From Pseudoalteromonas phenolica (lineage in GTDB: Bacteria > Pseudomonadota > Gammaproteobacteria > Enterobacterales > Alteromonadaceae), in the NCBI RefSeq assembly GCF_001444405.1, contig NZ_CP013187.1, positions 1,674,001-1,738,000 on the forward strand: a stretch of DNA of 64,000 nucleotides, in the 5' to 3' direction. The position numbers and the translations under genes were made by a program. The notes under the pieces are model-generated. The model ran no database searches. It worked only from the letters and a program-made list of their open reading frames with translations, and had not been told where the DNA came from. Below, in pieces: positions 17,022 through 26,117 of this stretch. Every line of letters starts with the position of its first letter. The stretch's first letter is position 1.

Positions 17022-17060
17022 CTCCTTATTGATGTTGAACACACAGTGTTCATAAAGGAG
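17022..17060 (+). promoter_or_regulatory. Hairpin sequestering the lysC ribosome binding site
   Basis: CTCCTTA at 17022-17028 can pair with TAAAGGAG at 17053-17060, which holds the lysC Shine-Dalgarno; the inner TGAACAC (17036-17042) pairs perfectly with GTGTTCA (17046-17052). The ATG follows at 17066. This gives a translational off-state and suggests that the riboswitch above controls translation initiation. Confidence 0.75.
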
Positions 17061-17065
17061 ATAAA

Positions 17066-18412
17066 ATGACTTCCCAGTTCACAGTTGCTAAGTTTGGTGG
17101 TACAAGTGTCGCTAATTTTGAAGCAATGCATCGCTGTGCACAAATTATTCATGATGATAATCAAGTACGTATTGTAGTAGTGAGTGCCAGTGCAGGTGTT
17201 ACTAATCACTTAGTGACATTAACTCAGCAAAAGGCTGATTTAGCAGAGCGTAAATCACTGGTTAAAGCTGTACTTGATATCCAGGATGCCATTTTAGAAA
17301 AACTGACACTAGATGCAGACTTAGCAACAGACTTTTCTCAAACAATTAGCGAGTTTGAACAACTTGCTGAGCTACCAGCGTTAAGTGCACAGCAATGCGA
17401 TGAAATGCTTAGTTTCGGTGAGCGACTATCTTCTTTTCTTTTCACTCAAGTATTACGTAACCTCGGCGTTGCTGCTGATAGGTTTGATGTGCGTCAAGTA
17501 CTTAAAACTGATAATCAGTTTGGTAAAGCAACGCCTGATGTGAATGCAACTGCAAATGCAGCAGAGCAGCATTTAATGCCACAGCTTGCTGACAAGGTTT
17601 TAGTAACGCAAGGTTTTATAGGCAGTGATACGTATGGCCAGACAACCACATTAGGCAGAGGGGGGTCAGACTATAGCGCCGCATTACTGGCTGAAGCGAT
17701 AGGTGCACAAAGTGTACAGATATGGACAGATGTTGTAGGCATATTCAGCACAGATCCTCGTTTGTGTAAAAAAGCGTCACCGATTGCACGATTAAGCTTT
17801 GATGAAGCGGCTGAGATGGCTACTTTTGGCGCAAAGGTGTTACACCCTGCAACTATTTTACCTGCAAGTCGTAGTGGTATTGCGGTCTTTGTTGGCTCTA
17901 GCCGCGAACCGCAAGCCGGTGGCACTTGGATTGAAAAAGAAACCGAATCTAAAGCTGGGATCAGAGCTGTAACACAACGTAAGAACCAAATACTGTTAAC
18001 ACTTAAAAGCCCAGAAATGTTGTTGGCGAGTGGCTTTTTAGCACGCATTTTTACCATTTTAAGTAAATATAATATCTCGGTGGATTTGGTCACTACTTCT
18101 GAGATCAGTGTTGCTATCACACTTGATAATGCATTGAGTTCATCTAGACCTGAACTTGATCAAGCGTGTTTAGAAGAATTGAGTGAATTCTGTCATGTAA
18201 CTGTAGAGACAAATCTGACTTTGGTTGCCCTAATAGGTTCTGAGATCCAGCTTCGTCAACACGAAGTGAATTTTATGAACGTGCTTAAAGACTTTAACAT
18301 TCGTTTAATTTGCCATGGCGCAAGCAAGCACAATTTATGTTTCTTAGTTGAACAAGGTGAATCAGACGAGGTTGTTCAATCCATTCATGCACAGCTTTTA
18401 GAAGCTTGCTGA
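17066..18412 (+). CDS. lysC: Lysine-sensitive aspartokinase III
   Basis: A 448-residue aspartate kinase catalysing phosphorylation of L-aspartate, the first step toward lysine, threonine and methionine. The N-terminal kinase domain shows the family signature VAKFGGTSVANFEA at residues 6-19 and TTLGRGGSDYSAALLAEA (about 195-212). Two C-terminal ACT domains follow (about 305-448), with FLARIFTILSKYNISVDLVTTSEISV as the lysine-binding region. Length and domain order match the LysC class rather than the bifunctional ThrA/MetL. Regulation by lysine is doubly indicated, by the ACT domains and by the riboswitch in its leader. It is followed by a terminator at 18441. Confidence 0.95.
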   Translation: MTSQFTVAKFGGTSVANFEAMHRCAQIIHDDNQVRIVVVSASAGVTNHLVTLTQQKADLAERKSLVKAVLDIQDAILEKLTLDADLATDFSQTISEFEQLAELPALSAQQCDEMLSFGERLSSFLFTQVLRNLGVAADRFDVRQVLKTDNQFGKATPDVNATANAAEQHLMPQLADKVLVTQGFIGSDTYGQTTTLGRGGSDYSAALLAEAIGAQSVQIWTDVVGIFSTDPRLCKKASPIARLSFDEAAEMATFGAKVLHPATILPASRSGIAVFVGSSREPQAGGTWIEKETESKAGIRAVTQRKNQILLTLKSPEMLLASGFLARIFTILSKYNISVDLVTTSEISVAITLDNALSSSRPELDQACLEELSEFCHVTVETNLTLVALIGSEIQLRQHEVNFMNVLKDFNIRLICHGASKHNLCFLVEQGESDEVVQSIHAQLLEAC

Positions 18413-18440
18413 TAACCAGCTCACAATTTTCAAGTATTCT

Positions 18441-18476
18441 AATCGGTCATCCTGTTCTAGTTTGACCGATTTTTTG
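18441..18476 (+). terminator. lysC terminator, overlapping the end of the convergent gene
   Basis: AATCGGTCA (18441-18449) pairs with TGACCGATT (18463-18471), followed by TTTTTG. It lies just after lysC; its stem also includes the last codons of the minus-strand gene ending at 18447. Confidence 0.85.
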
Positions 18477-18773
18477 TTTATATATGCCATACCCAAGTAT
18501 TACAAATACTATCGAGATTGCTATAAATTGCTCAGACAAAGTAATTGATGATTCATTCTCAATGAGACGTAACGTATCGTTGATTATTAAAATATTAACT
18601 ATAGATAGTGTGCTAGCTAACAAAAAGCACTTCGGCGCATTTTGGCTGTATCTTACACAGACAATTAGCCCAACTAGAGTAATGAAATAGCCGATTACTG
18701 ACATTGCGCCAGGGTACAAAAGCGGGAAATATAGGAAGTAAAGCGAGTGAAAGCCCAATTTTGGCATTAACAT
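18447..18773 (-). CDS. Small hypothetical membrane protein
   Basis: A 108-residue protein with about three hydrophobic segments (YPGAMSVIGYFITLVGLIVCV, CFLLASTLSIVNILI, FIAISIVFVILGYGI). I chose the ATG at 18773 because AAAGGAG lies six bases upstream on the minus strand; a start ten codons earlier has no such site. No family is recognised. It is convergent with lysC and its 3' end lies inside the lysC terminator stem. Confidence 0.6.
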   Translation of the reverse strand: MLMPKLGFHSLYFLYFPLLYPGAMSVIGYFITLVGLIVCVRYSQNAPKCFLLASTLSIVNILIINDTLRLIENESSITLSEQFIAISIVFVILGYGIYKQKIGQTRTG

Positions 18774-18950
18774 TGTGAACTCCTTTTGAACGACACTGAC
18801 CAAAACCAGATTACAAAAGTTTTTCTTTTCTATGCAAATTTATTAAGTCTTATTACAAATTGCGTGTGGTAATTAAACGCAGTCTATTAGCAAAATCTAC
18901 TCAGTTGCGTATAATCGTCAGTTAACAATAATAAACATATAGATGTATAA

Positions 18951-20273
18951 ATGGCTCAATTGCGTGATGGCTTTCAAAGTCGATTAGGCTTTGTTTTAGC
19001 AGCTGCTGGTGCAGCTGTTGGGCTTGGTAATATTTGGGGTTTTCCTACACAAGCTGCAAACCATGGAGGCGGTGCATTTTTATTAGTGTACTTCATTGTA
19101 ATTTTTCTTCTAGCTTTACCTGCACTATATACAGAGTTGTACTTAGGGCACCAAGCTCAGTCGAATCCTGTTAAGGCACTAAAACAAGCATGGCAAGAGC
19201 AAAGCCCAAAAGTCGGTGCAACTGCCGGTTATATTGGTTTGTTTGGTGCCATTATAATGCTTAGCTTCTATTCAATCGTTGCGGGTTGGATGTTGGCATT
19301 TTCTCTTGAGCCAATTATGACTTTATTAGGCTTTGACGAGATTGCAGCATTTCTGAAAGGTGATTCGACGTTACGCAACTTCATCTTTACGCCAATGATG
19401 TTATTACTTACAGCGAGTATCATCCTTCAAGGCGTAAAATCAGGCATTGAGGCTTGGTCGAGGCGTTTAATGCCATTGTTGCTGATCTTATTAGTGGCGC
19501 TAATAGCGTATATGGCAACATTAGAAGGTGCTTCTGAAGGATTTAAGGCTTATTTGGTACCTGACTTTTCAAAGGTAACTGATCCAGATTTGGTCATCGC
19601 GGCAATGGGTCAAGCATTCTTCTCTCTTTCATTGGGTGTGGGTTGTATGATGATTTACGGCTCTTATTTAAAACCGAATGAAAATCTCCCTAAGCTGACA
19701 GCGAGTGTTGCATTACTCGATACCGGCGTTGCCTTTTTGGCAGGACTTTTAATTATTCCTGCAATATTTGTGGCGCAGCAAAGTGGTGTAGAAGTATTCC
19801 ATGAAGGTAAATTGATTGGAGAAGGGCGCTTAATCTTTGCTGTGCTGCCTGAATTATTTGCCAATATGGGACAAATAGGTTTGTTTGTTGGTTTAACCTT
19901 CTTTGTATTAATGTCAATTGCGTCTTTGACTTCAACGATATCTTCTACAGAGATACCAGTATCGTTTTTAGTTGAAAATCATGGCATGAAGAGAGGCAGT
20001 GCGACTTTATGGGTGACTTTAGTAATATTGTTCGCTTCTAGTTTAATTATTCTCAACTTCGAGTGGATGTTCGGTTTAGTGATAAGCCTATTCACGCAAT
20101 ACCAATTACCTTTAATGGGGTTATTTTACTTCATAACAGTTGGTTGGATGTGGCAAAGAGGCAATAAGCTATTAGAGGCAAGCAGCGGTTTCCATTATTA
20201 CTTTGCGCAATATGTTCGCTTCGTATGCCCAGTATTAATGACAGCAGTGTTTGTGAATGTGGCTTTGAAATAG
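18951..20273 (+). CDS. Sodium-dependent transporter, neurotransmitter:sodium symporter family
   Basis: A 440-residue inner-membrane protein with about 11-12 membrane segments. The family hallmark is near the N-terminus: RLGFVLAAAGAAVGLGNIWGFP (residues about 11-32), where TM1 carries the unwound sodium- and substrate-binding GLGNIW/FP. The QAFFSLSLGVG segment near residue 225 is the TM6 equivalent. Bacterial members import amino acids such as tryptophan, tyrosine or leucine using sodium; the substrate cannot be told here. It stands alone, with a terminator at 20348-20374. Confidence 0.9.
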   Translation: MAQLRDGFQSRLGFVLAAAGAAVGLGNIWGFPTQAANHGGGAFLLVYFIVIFLLALPALYTELYLGHQAQSNPVKALKQAWQEQSPKVGATAGYIGLFGAIIMLSFYSIVAGWMLAFSLEPIMTLLGFDEIAAFLKGDSTLRNFIFTPMMLLLTASIILQGVKSGIEAWSRRLMPLLLILLVALIAYMATLEGASEGFKAYLVPDFSKVTDPDLVIAAMGQAFFSLSLGVGCMMIYGSYLKPNENLPKLTASVALLDTGVAFLAGLLIIPAIFVAQQSGVEVFHEGKLIGEGRLIFAVLPELFANMGQIGLFVGLTFFVLMSIASLTSTISSTEIPVSFLVENHGMKRGSATLWVTLVILFASSLIILNFEWMFGLVISLFTQYQLPLMGLFYFITVGWMWQRGNKLLEASSGFHYYFAQYVRFVCPVLMTAVFVNVALK

Positions 20274-20347
20274 GGCATAAGATTAAGCAAAACTAAGCAA
20301 GATAGTATTTATTAGAAAACACTTACACATAAACAAATTTATAATTC

Positions 20348-20374
20348 AGCCCTGACATTTGTTGGGGCTTTTTT
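20348..20374 (+). terminator. Terminator after the NSS transporter
   Basis: AGCCCT-GACATTTGTT-GGGGCT followed by TTTTT, 75 bp after the transporter stop. Confidence 0.85.
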
Positions 20375-20375
20375 A

Positions 20376-20862
20376 TGTCTATTAATTTATTAAACAAAAC
20401 AATTAAGAATATAAAGACCAATCCTTAACAACCTAAGTAGTGGGTAACAAATTTATTAACAGAGGCTCTCTTAATTAAAGCGGTTTGTAATTACACAAAA
20501 TAGATGTGTAAACTCAACTAGCTCTCTTAAAGATAATAGTTTTACGCTATAGATTGTAATTAACTCAGTAGTTTAAAGTTCATTTAATTAGTTATATGCA
20601 GGTAATTAACCATGTTTTCATGAGTTCAAACTGCTGTTAGCAGATAAAAAAGTAAAGGTTTCTTGGTAAAAGCTGAAGTTAAACCTTCGAGTTGTAATTT
20701 ACCAACCTTTGAGGATAATCAGAACTTTGCTGCGTAATCTGTAACCTTTTACTGCACGATACGTGGGGTATTGAAAGGAACTATAAGAGCGCACGTATGT
20801 TTATCAATAACGTAAGATTAAGCGTGATATTTAACTAAGTCGGTTTAAGGCAGATTTGGCGC
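20376..20862. other. Gene-free AT-rich stretch with several potential hairpins
   Basis: About 490 bp without a convincing coding frame. It contains a small hairpin TTACACA/TGTGTAA near 20493-20513 and a nested structure at 20654-20710: AAAGG and TTGGTAAA pair with TTTACCAA and CCTTT, with an inner GAAG/CTTC. This could be an untranslated or small RNA, but no promoter or terminator pair clearly delimits one. Confidence 0.35.
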
Positions 20863-20891
20863 AAAAAAATAGCCAGTATTAACTGGCTATT
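20863..20891 (-). terminator. Terminator of the secreted protein gene
   Basis: AATAGCCAGT (20868-20877) pairs with ACTGGCTATT (20882-20891). On the minus strand it is followed by a run of seven T, just after the stop at 20906. Confidence 0.9.
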
Positions 20892-20905
20892 TATATATCG
20901 AATGC

Positions 20906-22105
20906 TTAATTACAGTAGTTATCTACAAAAGTTAAGTCATTAATATGTTCTGGTGCGTCCATTACATATGTCGCAACCGCTGTTTGAGGGTTTACGCTGT
21001 AAATCTTAGCATTTTCACCTGAAACTCTTCCTGAAACATATAAAGTACCGTCATCAGAAATTGCTAAACCAGATGCCCAGTTAATACCGTGATTGCCGAT
21101 TAGCGTAAGCTCCATAGTGCTGTCATCAATAGTGTAAAGAGACTTGCCTGTAAGGACATAAAGTGTATTGTTATCAGTCGAGTAAGCCACATCACCATGA
21201 GAGAATGTGTCACCTGAATAACGCATCTTACCTAAAACTGTTTTCTCGCCAGTTTGAAGATCGTAGTCATACATATATGTTTTACTTGTTGCGCGTAGCG
21301 TTTGACCATCAGCACTCACTGCAGAGCGATAAATAGGCCAAGATGTCGCGTCAGCTTCAGCAACTTGAGCGCCTGTTTCAAGATCGAGTGACCAAAGTTT
21401 AGAAGCTTTAGTACCTGAATCTAATTGTTCCATAAAGTAAAGCTTGCCATTATGGCTAGCAATGTTTGAAGCAGTATTTTGAGCGCCAGCAACTACACTG
21501 TAAGTTTTAGACTCAAGATCAAACTTATAAACATAACCAGTCTCTGAGTCGCCGTAGTTATTAATGCCAAAAATACCAGTGTTACATGCTTGCTTTTCAG
21601 TAACAACAACGTTATCGATAAAGCCACCGTAGCTATCACTTGTACCTGCACCAGAGAAACGAATCTCAGATGTGTCTGATACAGCTTCAAGAGATAAAGT
21701 GAATGACTGCCAACCCCTTTGTGCTGCATTAAGATTTAAAACGGTTTCGCCGTTCCATTTAACGTCTACTTTATTCGTTTCGGTGTTACCATGTACACGT
21801 GCTGAGTAGTAGAAAGACACTTCATATGTTTTACCAGCTTCAGTAGCAATATTTTGAAAAACACTGTGGTTTGATCTTGTGTCTAATTCAATATATTGAT
21901 TACCATCTTGTGCATCAATAATGCGTAGGCTTGATGTTTGGATTTCAAACCTGGCACCTTCTCTCTGCCAACCAGTAACTTCGTCTAGCAATGTCCATCT
22001 TGCATTTATGACATCTTCTTCAAAAGAGCCGTTTGTGATTAAGTTGTCTGCCATTGCAATTTGCGAAGCAAAAAGCGTGGACATTGCTAATAAAGATAAC
22101 TTCAT
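20906..22105 (-). CDS. Secreted protein: galactose-binding-like domain plus beta-propeller-like domain
   Basis: About 399 residues. I take the ATG at 22105 (MKLSLLAMSTLFASQIAMA, a clear signal peptide) because GGAG lies nine bases upstream; a TTG five codons earlier is less likely. Residues about 21-175 look like a DUF642/carbohydrate-binding jelly roll (NLITNGSFEE, GNQYIELDTRSN, SYGGFIDNVVV). Residues about 180-399 contain repeated strands reading out numbers of a propeller (GKLYFMEQL, NTLYVLTGKSLYTID, GTLYVSGRV). There are few cysteines and no catalytic motif. It may be an extracellular adhesion or binding protein; the function is unknown. Confidence 0.75.
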   Translation of the reverse strand: MKLSLLAMSTLFASQIAMADNLITNGSFEEDVINARWTLLDEVTGWQREGARFEIQTSSLRIIDAQDGNQYIELDTRSNHSVFQNIATEAGKTYEVSFYYSARVHGNTETNKVDVKWNGETVLNLNAAQRGWQSFTLSLEAVSDTSEIRFSGAGTSDSYGGFIDNVVVTEKQACNTGIFGINNYGDSETGYVYKFDLESKTYSVVAGAQNTASNIASHNGKLYFMEQLDSGTKASKLWSLDLETGAQVAEADATSWPIYRSAVSADGQTLRATSKTYMYDYDLQTGEKTVLGKMRYSGDTFSHGDVAYSTDNNTLYVLTGKSLYTIDDSTMELTLIGNHGINWASGLAISDDGTLYVSGRVSGENAKIYSVNPQTAVATYVMDAPEHINDLTFVDNYCN

Positions 22106-22361
22106 ATAGTTGTTCTCCAAGTTTAAAACTGCTTACAACAAACCTTTGAAAGCAAAAAGTAGTCCTATTGTCGTACTTTTAAAGCGAGCCGTCAACAATA
22201 AATAAACATCTAAGTCAATAATTCAATTTACGCAGTAGTAACTGATTGTGCATATAAACTGTTCAATCTTTCTACAATTAGATACTGCAGCAATAATGCC
22301 AATTATCTTTAATCAAGAAGTCGGATGTTAGAGATAGGGTTTAAATTTGAAAGAGAAAACA

Positions 22362-22402
22362 AAGAAGCACATATAAATCAATGGTATAGATATGTGCTTC
22401 TT
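22362..22402 (-). terminator. Long hairpin after the SulP gene
   Basis: AAGAAGCACATAT (22362-22374) and ATATGTGCTTCTT (22390-22402) form a perfect 13-bp stem with a 15-base loop, downstream of the SulP stop on the minus strand and followed there by TTTGTTTTCT. The rest of the 309-bp gap (22106-22414) holds only the promoter side of the secreted-protein gene, and I see nothing else in it. Confidence 0.75.
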
Positions 22403-22414
22403 GCAAAAGGAATG

Positions 22415-24097
22415 TTATTTCGCAGTCTTAATAATTTCAAGAGCACGTTCTAGTGCATCGGATCTTGAGTCGCAAAATGCTTCTGCGCCAAGTTTTTCTT
22501 TTATTTGAAAACGATGCAACTGATCTGAAGTATCTTTATTCGGAGAATAAATAAAGACTGTGCAATTTGCATCAATTGCGTCCGATATTGCATTTTCTAG
22601 AGCAAGGCTTACTGTGACATCAAGCATTGGTACATCACTTAAATCAAGTACCATGGCTTTATATTTACTAATATCACGATGTTGGCGAGCAATGGCTTTG
22701 GATACACTGAAAATCATTGGACCTGATAGATAAAAGTAAAGTAATTGACCATTTGCTTTTTCAAACAGAGTTTGTTCTGTATTAGTCATTGGTACATCAT
22801 CATCAGAATCACTGATAGCTTTTACTTGTTCAGATTGAACACGGCTGAGTCTTTCTATGATCATTATGTTTGAGATAAAAACACCTAAACCAACCGCAGC
22901 AATCAAATCAACAAACACTGTTAATAGCATTACACCATACATAATTGCCATTTGAGATATACTCAATTTGTGTGCTCTTTGAATAAAGCTCCAATCAAGG
23001 ATATTGATACCAACATACACTGCAATGCCAGCTAGAACAGCAAGAGGTATTGGTTCAGTTAAACTACCTGCTACGAATACAACTGCCATCAAAATAAGTG
23101 CTCTGAAAATACCAGCCAATGGCGAGCGAGCACCAACTTGAATATTAACCACTGTGCCCATTGTCGCACCTGCTCCTGGTAAAGCACCAAATAAGCCAGA
23201 AATCATGTTTGCGATACCTTGACCTCTAAGTTCTTTGTCAGAATCATGCTCTGTGCGAGTTAAGCTGTCGCCAATTACTGCGGTTAAAAGGGTATCAATA
23301 CAGCCAAGTGTTCCTAGCACTAACGCGTCAATAACCATTGATTGAAATTGATCAGCAGTGAAAGTAGGAATGACAATAGACGGTAAACCGCTTGGTATTT
23401 CACCAATTCTACGGATGCTTTCTATATCAAAGATAATGATAGAGACTAAAGTGACCACTACGAGTGCAACTAATTGAGCTGGGACATATTGACGATATTT
23501 TTTAGGAAAATAAAATAAAATTGCCAAAGTAGCTGAACCGAGTAACAGCTCTGAGAATTTTAAATTCCAGAGTAGTTCTGGAAGTTTACCTAGCGTGCCA
23601 GTAACACCGCCAGCAGGCGCTTGATGACCTAATAAAGGAGCAAGCTGCAAAATAATAAGGATCACACCAATACCAGACATAAATCCTGAAATCACAGAGT
23701 AAGGCATCAATGTAACGTATTTACCCAGCTTCAAAGTTCCTAGTAGAATTTGAAATGCGCCAGCCATCATGACGACTGTAAAGCCCATAGCAAGGCCAGA
23801 TTCAGGATATTTTGCCATCATAGTCGTCAGAACTGCGGTCATAATAACCGTCATTGGACCAGTTGGCTCAGAAATCAAGGAAGTGGAACCACCAAATAAG
23901 GCAGCGAAAAGACCGACTAATATTGCACCCCACATACCTGCTTCAGCACCGGCTCCTGAAGCAACACCAAAGGCGAGGGCAAGCGGGAGAGATATTATGG
24001 CTGTAGTAACACCACCAAATAAATCACCCTTTAAATTCATATGCTTATATCGAGATAGAGATAACATAGAACTTCCATACCGCGAGATTTCACGCAT
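22415..24097 (-). CDS. SulP-family inorganic anion transporter with STAS domain
   Basis: A 560-residue SulP/SLC26-type transporter. The membrane domain (about 25-430) starts with the typical GDLFGGVTTAIISLPLALAFGVASG and includes STSLISEPTGPMTVIM and GSSLTRTEHD-like text (DSLTRTEHDSDKELRGQGIANMISG cut short here). The C-terminal STAS domain (about 455-555) includes MVLDLSDVPMLDVT. Members carry sulfate, bicarbonate or dicarboxylates; the substrate cannot be assigned. The start at 24097 or the ATG at 24067, which has GGAAG in front, are both possible. It is divergent from lolC and followed by a strong hairpin. Confidence 0.88.
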   Translation of the reverse strand: MREISRYGSSMLSLSRYKHMNLKGDLFGGVTTAIISLPLALAFGVASGAGAEAGMWGAILVGLFAALFGGSTSLISEPTGPMTVIMTAVLTTMMAKYPESGLAMGFTVVMMAGAFQILLGTLKLGKYVTLMPYSVISGFMSGIGVILIILQLAPLLGHQAPAGGVTGTLGKLPELLWNLKFSELLLGSATLAILFYFPKKYRQYVPAQLVALVVVTLVSIIIFDIESIRRIGEIPSGLPSIVIPTFTADQFQSMVIDALVLGTLGCIDTLLTAVIGDSLTRTEHDSDKELRGQGIANMISGLFGALPGAGATMGTVVNIQVGARSPLAGIFRALILMAVVFVAGSLTEPIPLAVLAGIAVYVGINILDWSFIQRAHKLSISQMAIMYGVMLLTVFVDLIAAVGLGVFISNIMIIERLSRVQSEQVKAISDSDDDVPMTNTEQTLFEKANGQLLYFYLSGPMIFSVSKAIARQHRDISKYKAMVLDLSDVPMLDVTVSLALENAISDAIDANCTVFIYSPNKDTSDQLHRFQIKEKLGAEAFCDSRSDALERALEIIKTAK

Positions 24098-24223
24098 TTT
24101 ACACCAAATTTTCTTTTTAACTATCGGATTTACAAACTTTTTTACAAGTTAGTATTTTTATTTGTATGGTTAGTTTGTGATAGTATGCAGGCATGTGAAA
24201 AATGAAAGTTGAATTTATTATAT

Positions 24224-25435
24224 ATGTTTCAACCAGTTAGCCTTTTTGTTGGGCTTCGATATGCTAAATCGAGCAAAGGAAATGCGTTTATTTCATTCAT
24301 TTCTTTTTTTTCAATTGCAGGTATCGCTTTAGGACTTATGTCTTTGATTACAGTAAGTTCAGTAATGAATGGCTTTGAACAGACATTAAAAAGTGCCATG
24401 CTTGATATGATCCCTCATGTGCAACTTAAGCCAGAAAGAAAACTGGAAGTACCAGGCCAAATAAAAAAACAGTTAGCAGAGCTAAGCTCTGTCAAGCGTA
24501 TTCAACCTTACCTTACTTCAGATGTCATATTACAAACAAATGAAGAGCTTTTAGGAGTTAGGCTGCAAGGTGTGTTTAAGGGAGGCGTGTCACTTTTAGA
24601 AGCTCATATAGAATCAGGAAGTATTAAACAGTTTCAATCAGGTAAATATCAATTAGCGATCAGCCGTTATTTGGCAAACAGCTTAAAAGTTCAAGTAGGT
24701 AGTCAGATCAGAGTAATAATGCCTGAAGTTACAAGTTATTCACCGATGGGGAGACTCCCTGCACAAAGACTATTTACGGTTGCAATTATTTACAACTCTA
24801 AAAGTGAAGCTGATACTCAGCTAGCTTTTTCAGATGGCCAGAGTCTTGCTAAATTAATGAGAAAAAAATCAGAAGCTGAATTAGATATCAGTGTTTCCCT
24901 TCATGATGCATTTTCTCTTGACGACTTTTATAAAGAGTTTGCATCGCTACAAACAACAAATTTAAAAGCTATCGATTGGCAAGTGCAGCAAGGTGCGCTT
25001 TTCGCCGCAGTTGCTATGGAAAAAAGAGTGATGTCTTTGTTGCTAGGACTAATTGTTTTAGTCGCAATTTTTAATATTATTTCAGGTCTTTCCATGATGG
25101 TGAAAGAGAAACAGGGCGAAGTAGCTATTTTACAAACAATAGGGTTTACGCCTGCGATGATATCTAAAGTGTTTATGATTCAAGGTCTTTACAATGGAGT
25201 CATAGGTACTCTCTTAGGTTTATTTGCAGGTTTATTGCTTGCAAATTATATCAATGAAGTAATGTCTTTAATTGGTGTGTCATTACTTGGCGGATTAACT
25301 TTACCTGTCAAGTTCGAGTTAACAGGCCTGATAATCATGGCTGCGTTGAGTATTTTATTAAGTTTTGTCGCTACCCTTTATCCAGCTAAACAAGCTGCGA
25401 AAGTAATGCCTGCTGAGGTTTTAAGATATGAGTAA
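24224..25435 (+). CDS. lolC: Lipoprotein-releasing ABC transporter permease LolC
   Basis: About 403 residues. The ATG at 24224 gives MFQPVSLFVGLRYAKSSKG, which aligns with the E. coli LolC start (MYQPVALFIGLRY); an upstream TTG is not needed. One N-terminal membrane helix, a large periplasmic domain and three C-terminal helices follow the MacB/FtsX-like plan, with VMNGFEQ and the closing LYPAKQAAKVMPAEVLRYE. LolCDE extracts outer-membrane lipoproteins from the inner membrane and passes them to LolA. The gene overlaps lolD by 8 bp. Confidence 0.93.
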   Translation: MFQPVSLFVGLRYAKSSKGNAFISFISFFSIAGIALGLMSLITVSSVMNGFEQTLKSAMLDMIPHVQLKPERKLEVPGQIKKQLAELSSVKRIQPYLTSDVILQTNEELLGVRLQGVFKGGVSLLEAHIESGSIKQFQSGKYQLAISRYLANSLKVQVGSQIRVIMPEVTSYSPMGRLPAQRLFTVAIIYNSKSEADTQLAFSDGQSLAKLMRKKSEAELDISVSLHDAFSLDDFYKEFASLQTTNLKAIDWQVQQGALFAAVAMEKRVMSLLLGLIVLVAIFNIISGLSMMVKEKQGEVAILQTIGFTPAMISKVFMIQGLYNGVIGTLLGLFAGLLLANYINEVMSLIGVSLLGGLTLPVKFELTGLIIMAALSILLSFVATLYPAKQAAKVMPAEVLRYE

Positions 25436-26117
25436 TTTAGTAATTGATTGTCAAAATTTGGGTAAGGTTTACCAAGATGGAAAAAATAAAGTCGAAGTCT
25501 TAAAAGGCGTTAACTTGCAGTTAGAGCAGGGACAAATGCTTTCAATCGTGGGTAGTTCAGGGTCAGGAAAAAGCACATTACTTCATATTTTAGGTACGCT
25601 CGATCAAGCAACAACGGGTCATGCCAAAATTAAAAATGTTAATGTTGCAAAGCTATCAAGAAATCAGCAAGCCGAATTTAGAAACGCAAATATGGGGTTT
25701 ATATACCAATTTCATCATTTATTGATGGAATTTACCGCGTTAGAAAATGTATCAATGCCACTTTTAATAAAGGGAGAAAAAGCAAGTTTAGCGCATACAG
25801 AAGCGCTGAGTATGTTAGAAAAGGTTGGCTTGGGGCATAGGGCTGAACATAAGCCATCTGAATTATCAGGTGGCGAACGCCAACGTGTTGCTATCGCCCG
25901 AGCGCTCGTGACTAAACCAGCTTTGGTATTGGCTGATGAGCCAACAGGTAATCTGGATAAACAGAATGCTATAAAAATTTATGACTTATTGAATGAGCTT
26001 AATCAACAATTACAAACCAGTTTTGTCATCGTCACACATGATTTAGAGCTTGCAGAAAAACTAGGTCGAAGTGTGCAGTTGGATGATGGTGTTTTAACTG
26101 AGGTTAGCCATGCTTAG
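25428..26117 (+). CDS. lolD: Lipoprotein-releasing ABC transporter ATPase LolD
   Basis: A 229-residue ABC ATPase. Walker A is GSSGSGKS at residues 42-49, the signature LSGGERQR at 146-153 and Walker B LVLADEP at 166-172, followed by the switch histidine in IVTHDLELA. FIYQFHHLLMEFTALENVSMP is the Lol/MacB-type Q-loop region. It powers lipoprotein extraction with LolC and LolE and overlaps both genes by 8 bp, so the three are made from one transcript. Confidence 0.95.
   Translation: MSNLVIDCQNLGKVYQDGKNKVEVLKGVNLQLEQGQMLSIVGSSGSGKSTLLHILGTLDQATTGHAKIKNVNVAKLSRNQQAEFRNANMGFIYQFHHLLMEFTALENVSMPLLIKGEKASLAHTEALSMLEKVGLGHRAEHKPSELSGGERQRVAIARALVTKPALVLADEPTGNLDKQNAIKIYDLLNELNQQLQTSFVIVTHDLELAEKLGRSVQLDDGVLTEVSHA

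Noticed and set aside
17671..18120. 149-codon open frame antisense to lysC
   Set aside because: It lies entirely within lysC on the opposite strand, with no ribosome site or recognisable protein sequence; it is a by-product of the lysC codon pattern.
22362..22402. Riboswitch or operator before the secreted-protein gene
   Set aside because: The hairpin is downstream of the SulP stop on that strand and followed by T-rich sequence; a terminator explains it better, and it is over 250 bp from the other gene's start.
23769..24152. 127-codon open frame antisense to the SulP gene
   Set aside because: It is inside a well-supported transporter gene and its translation has no family features.
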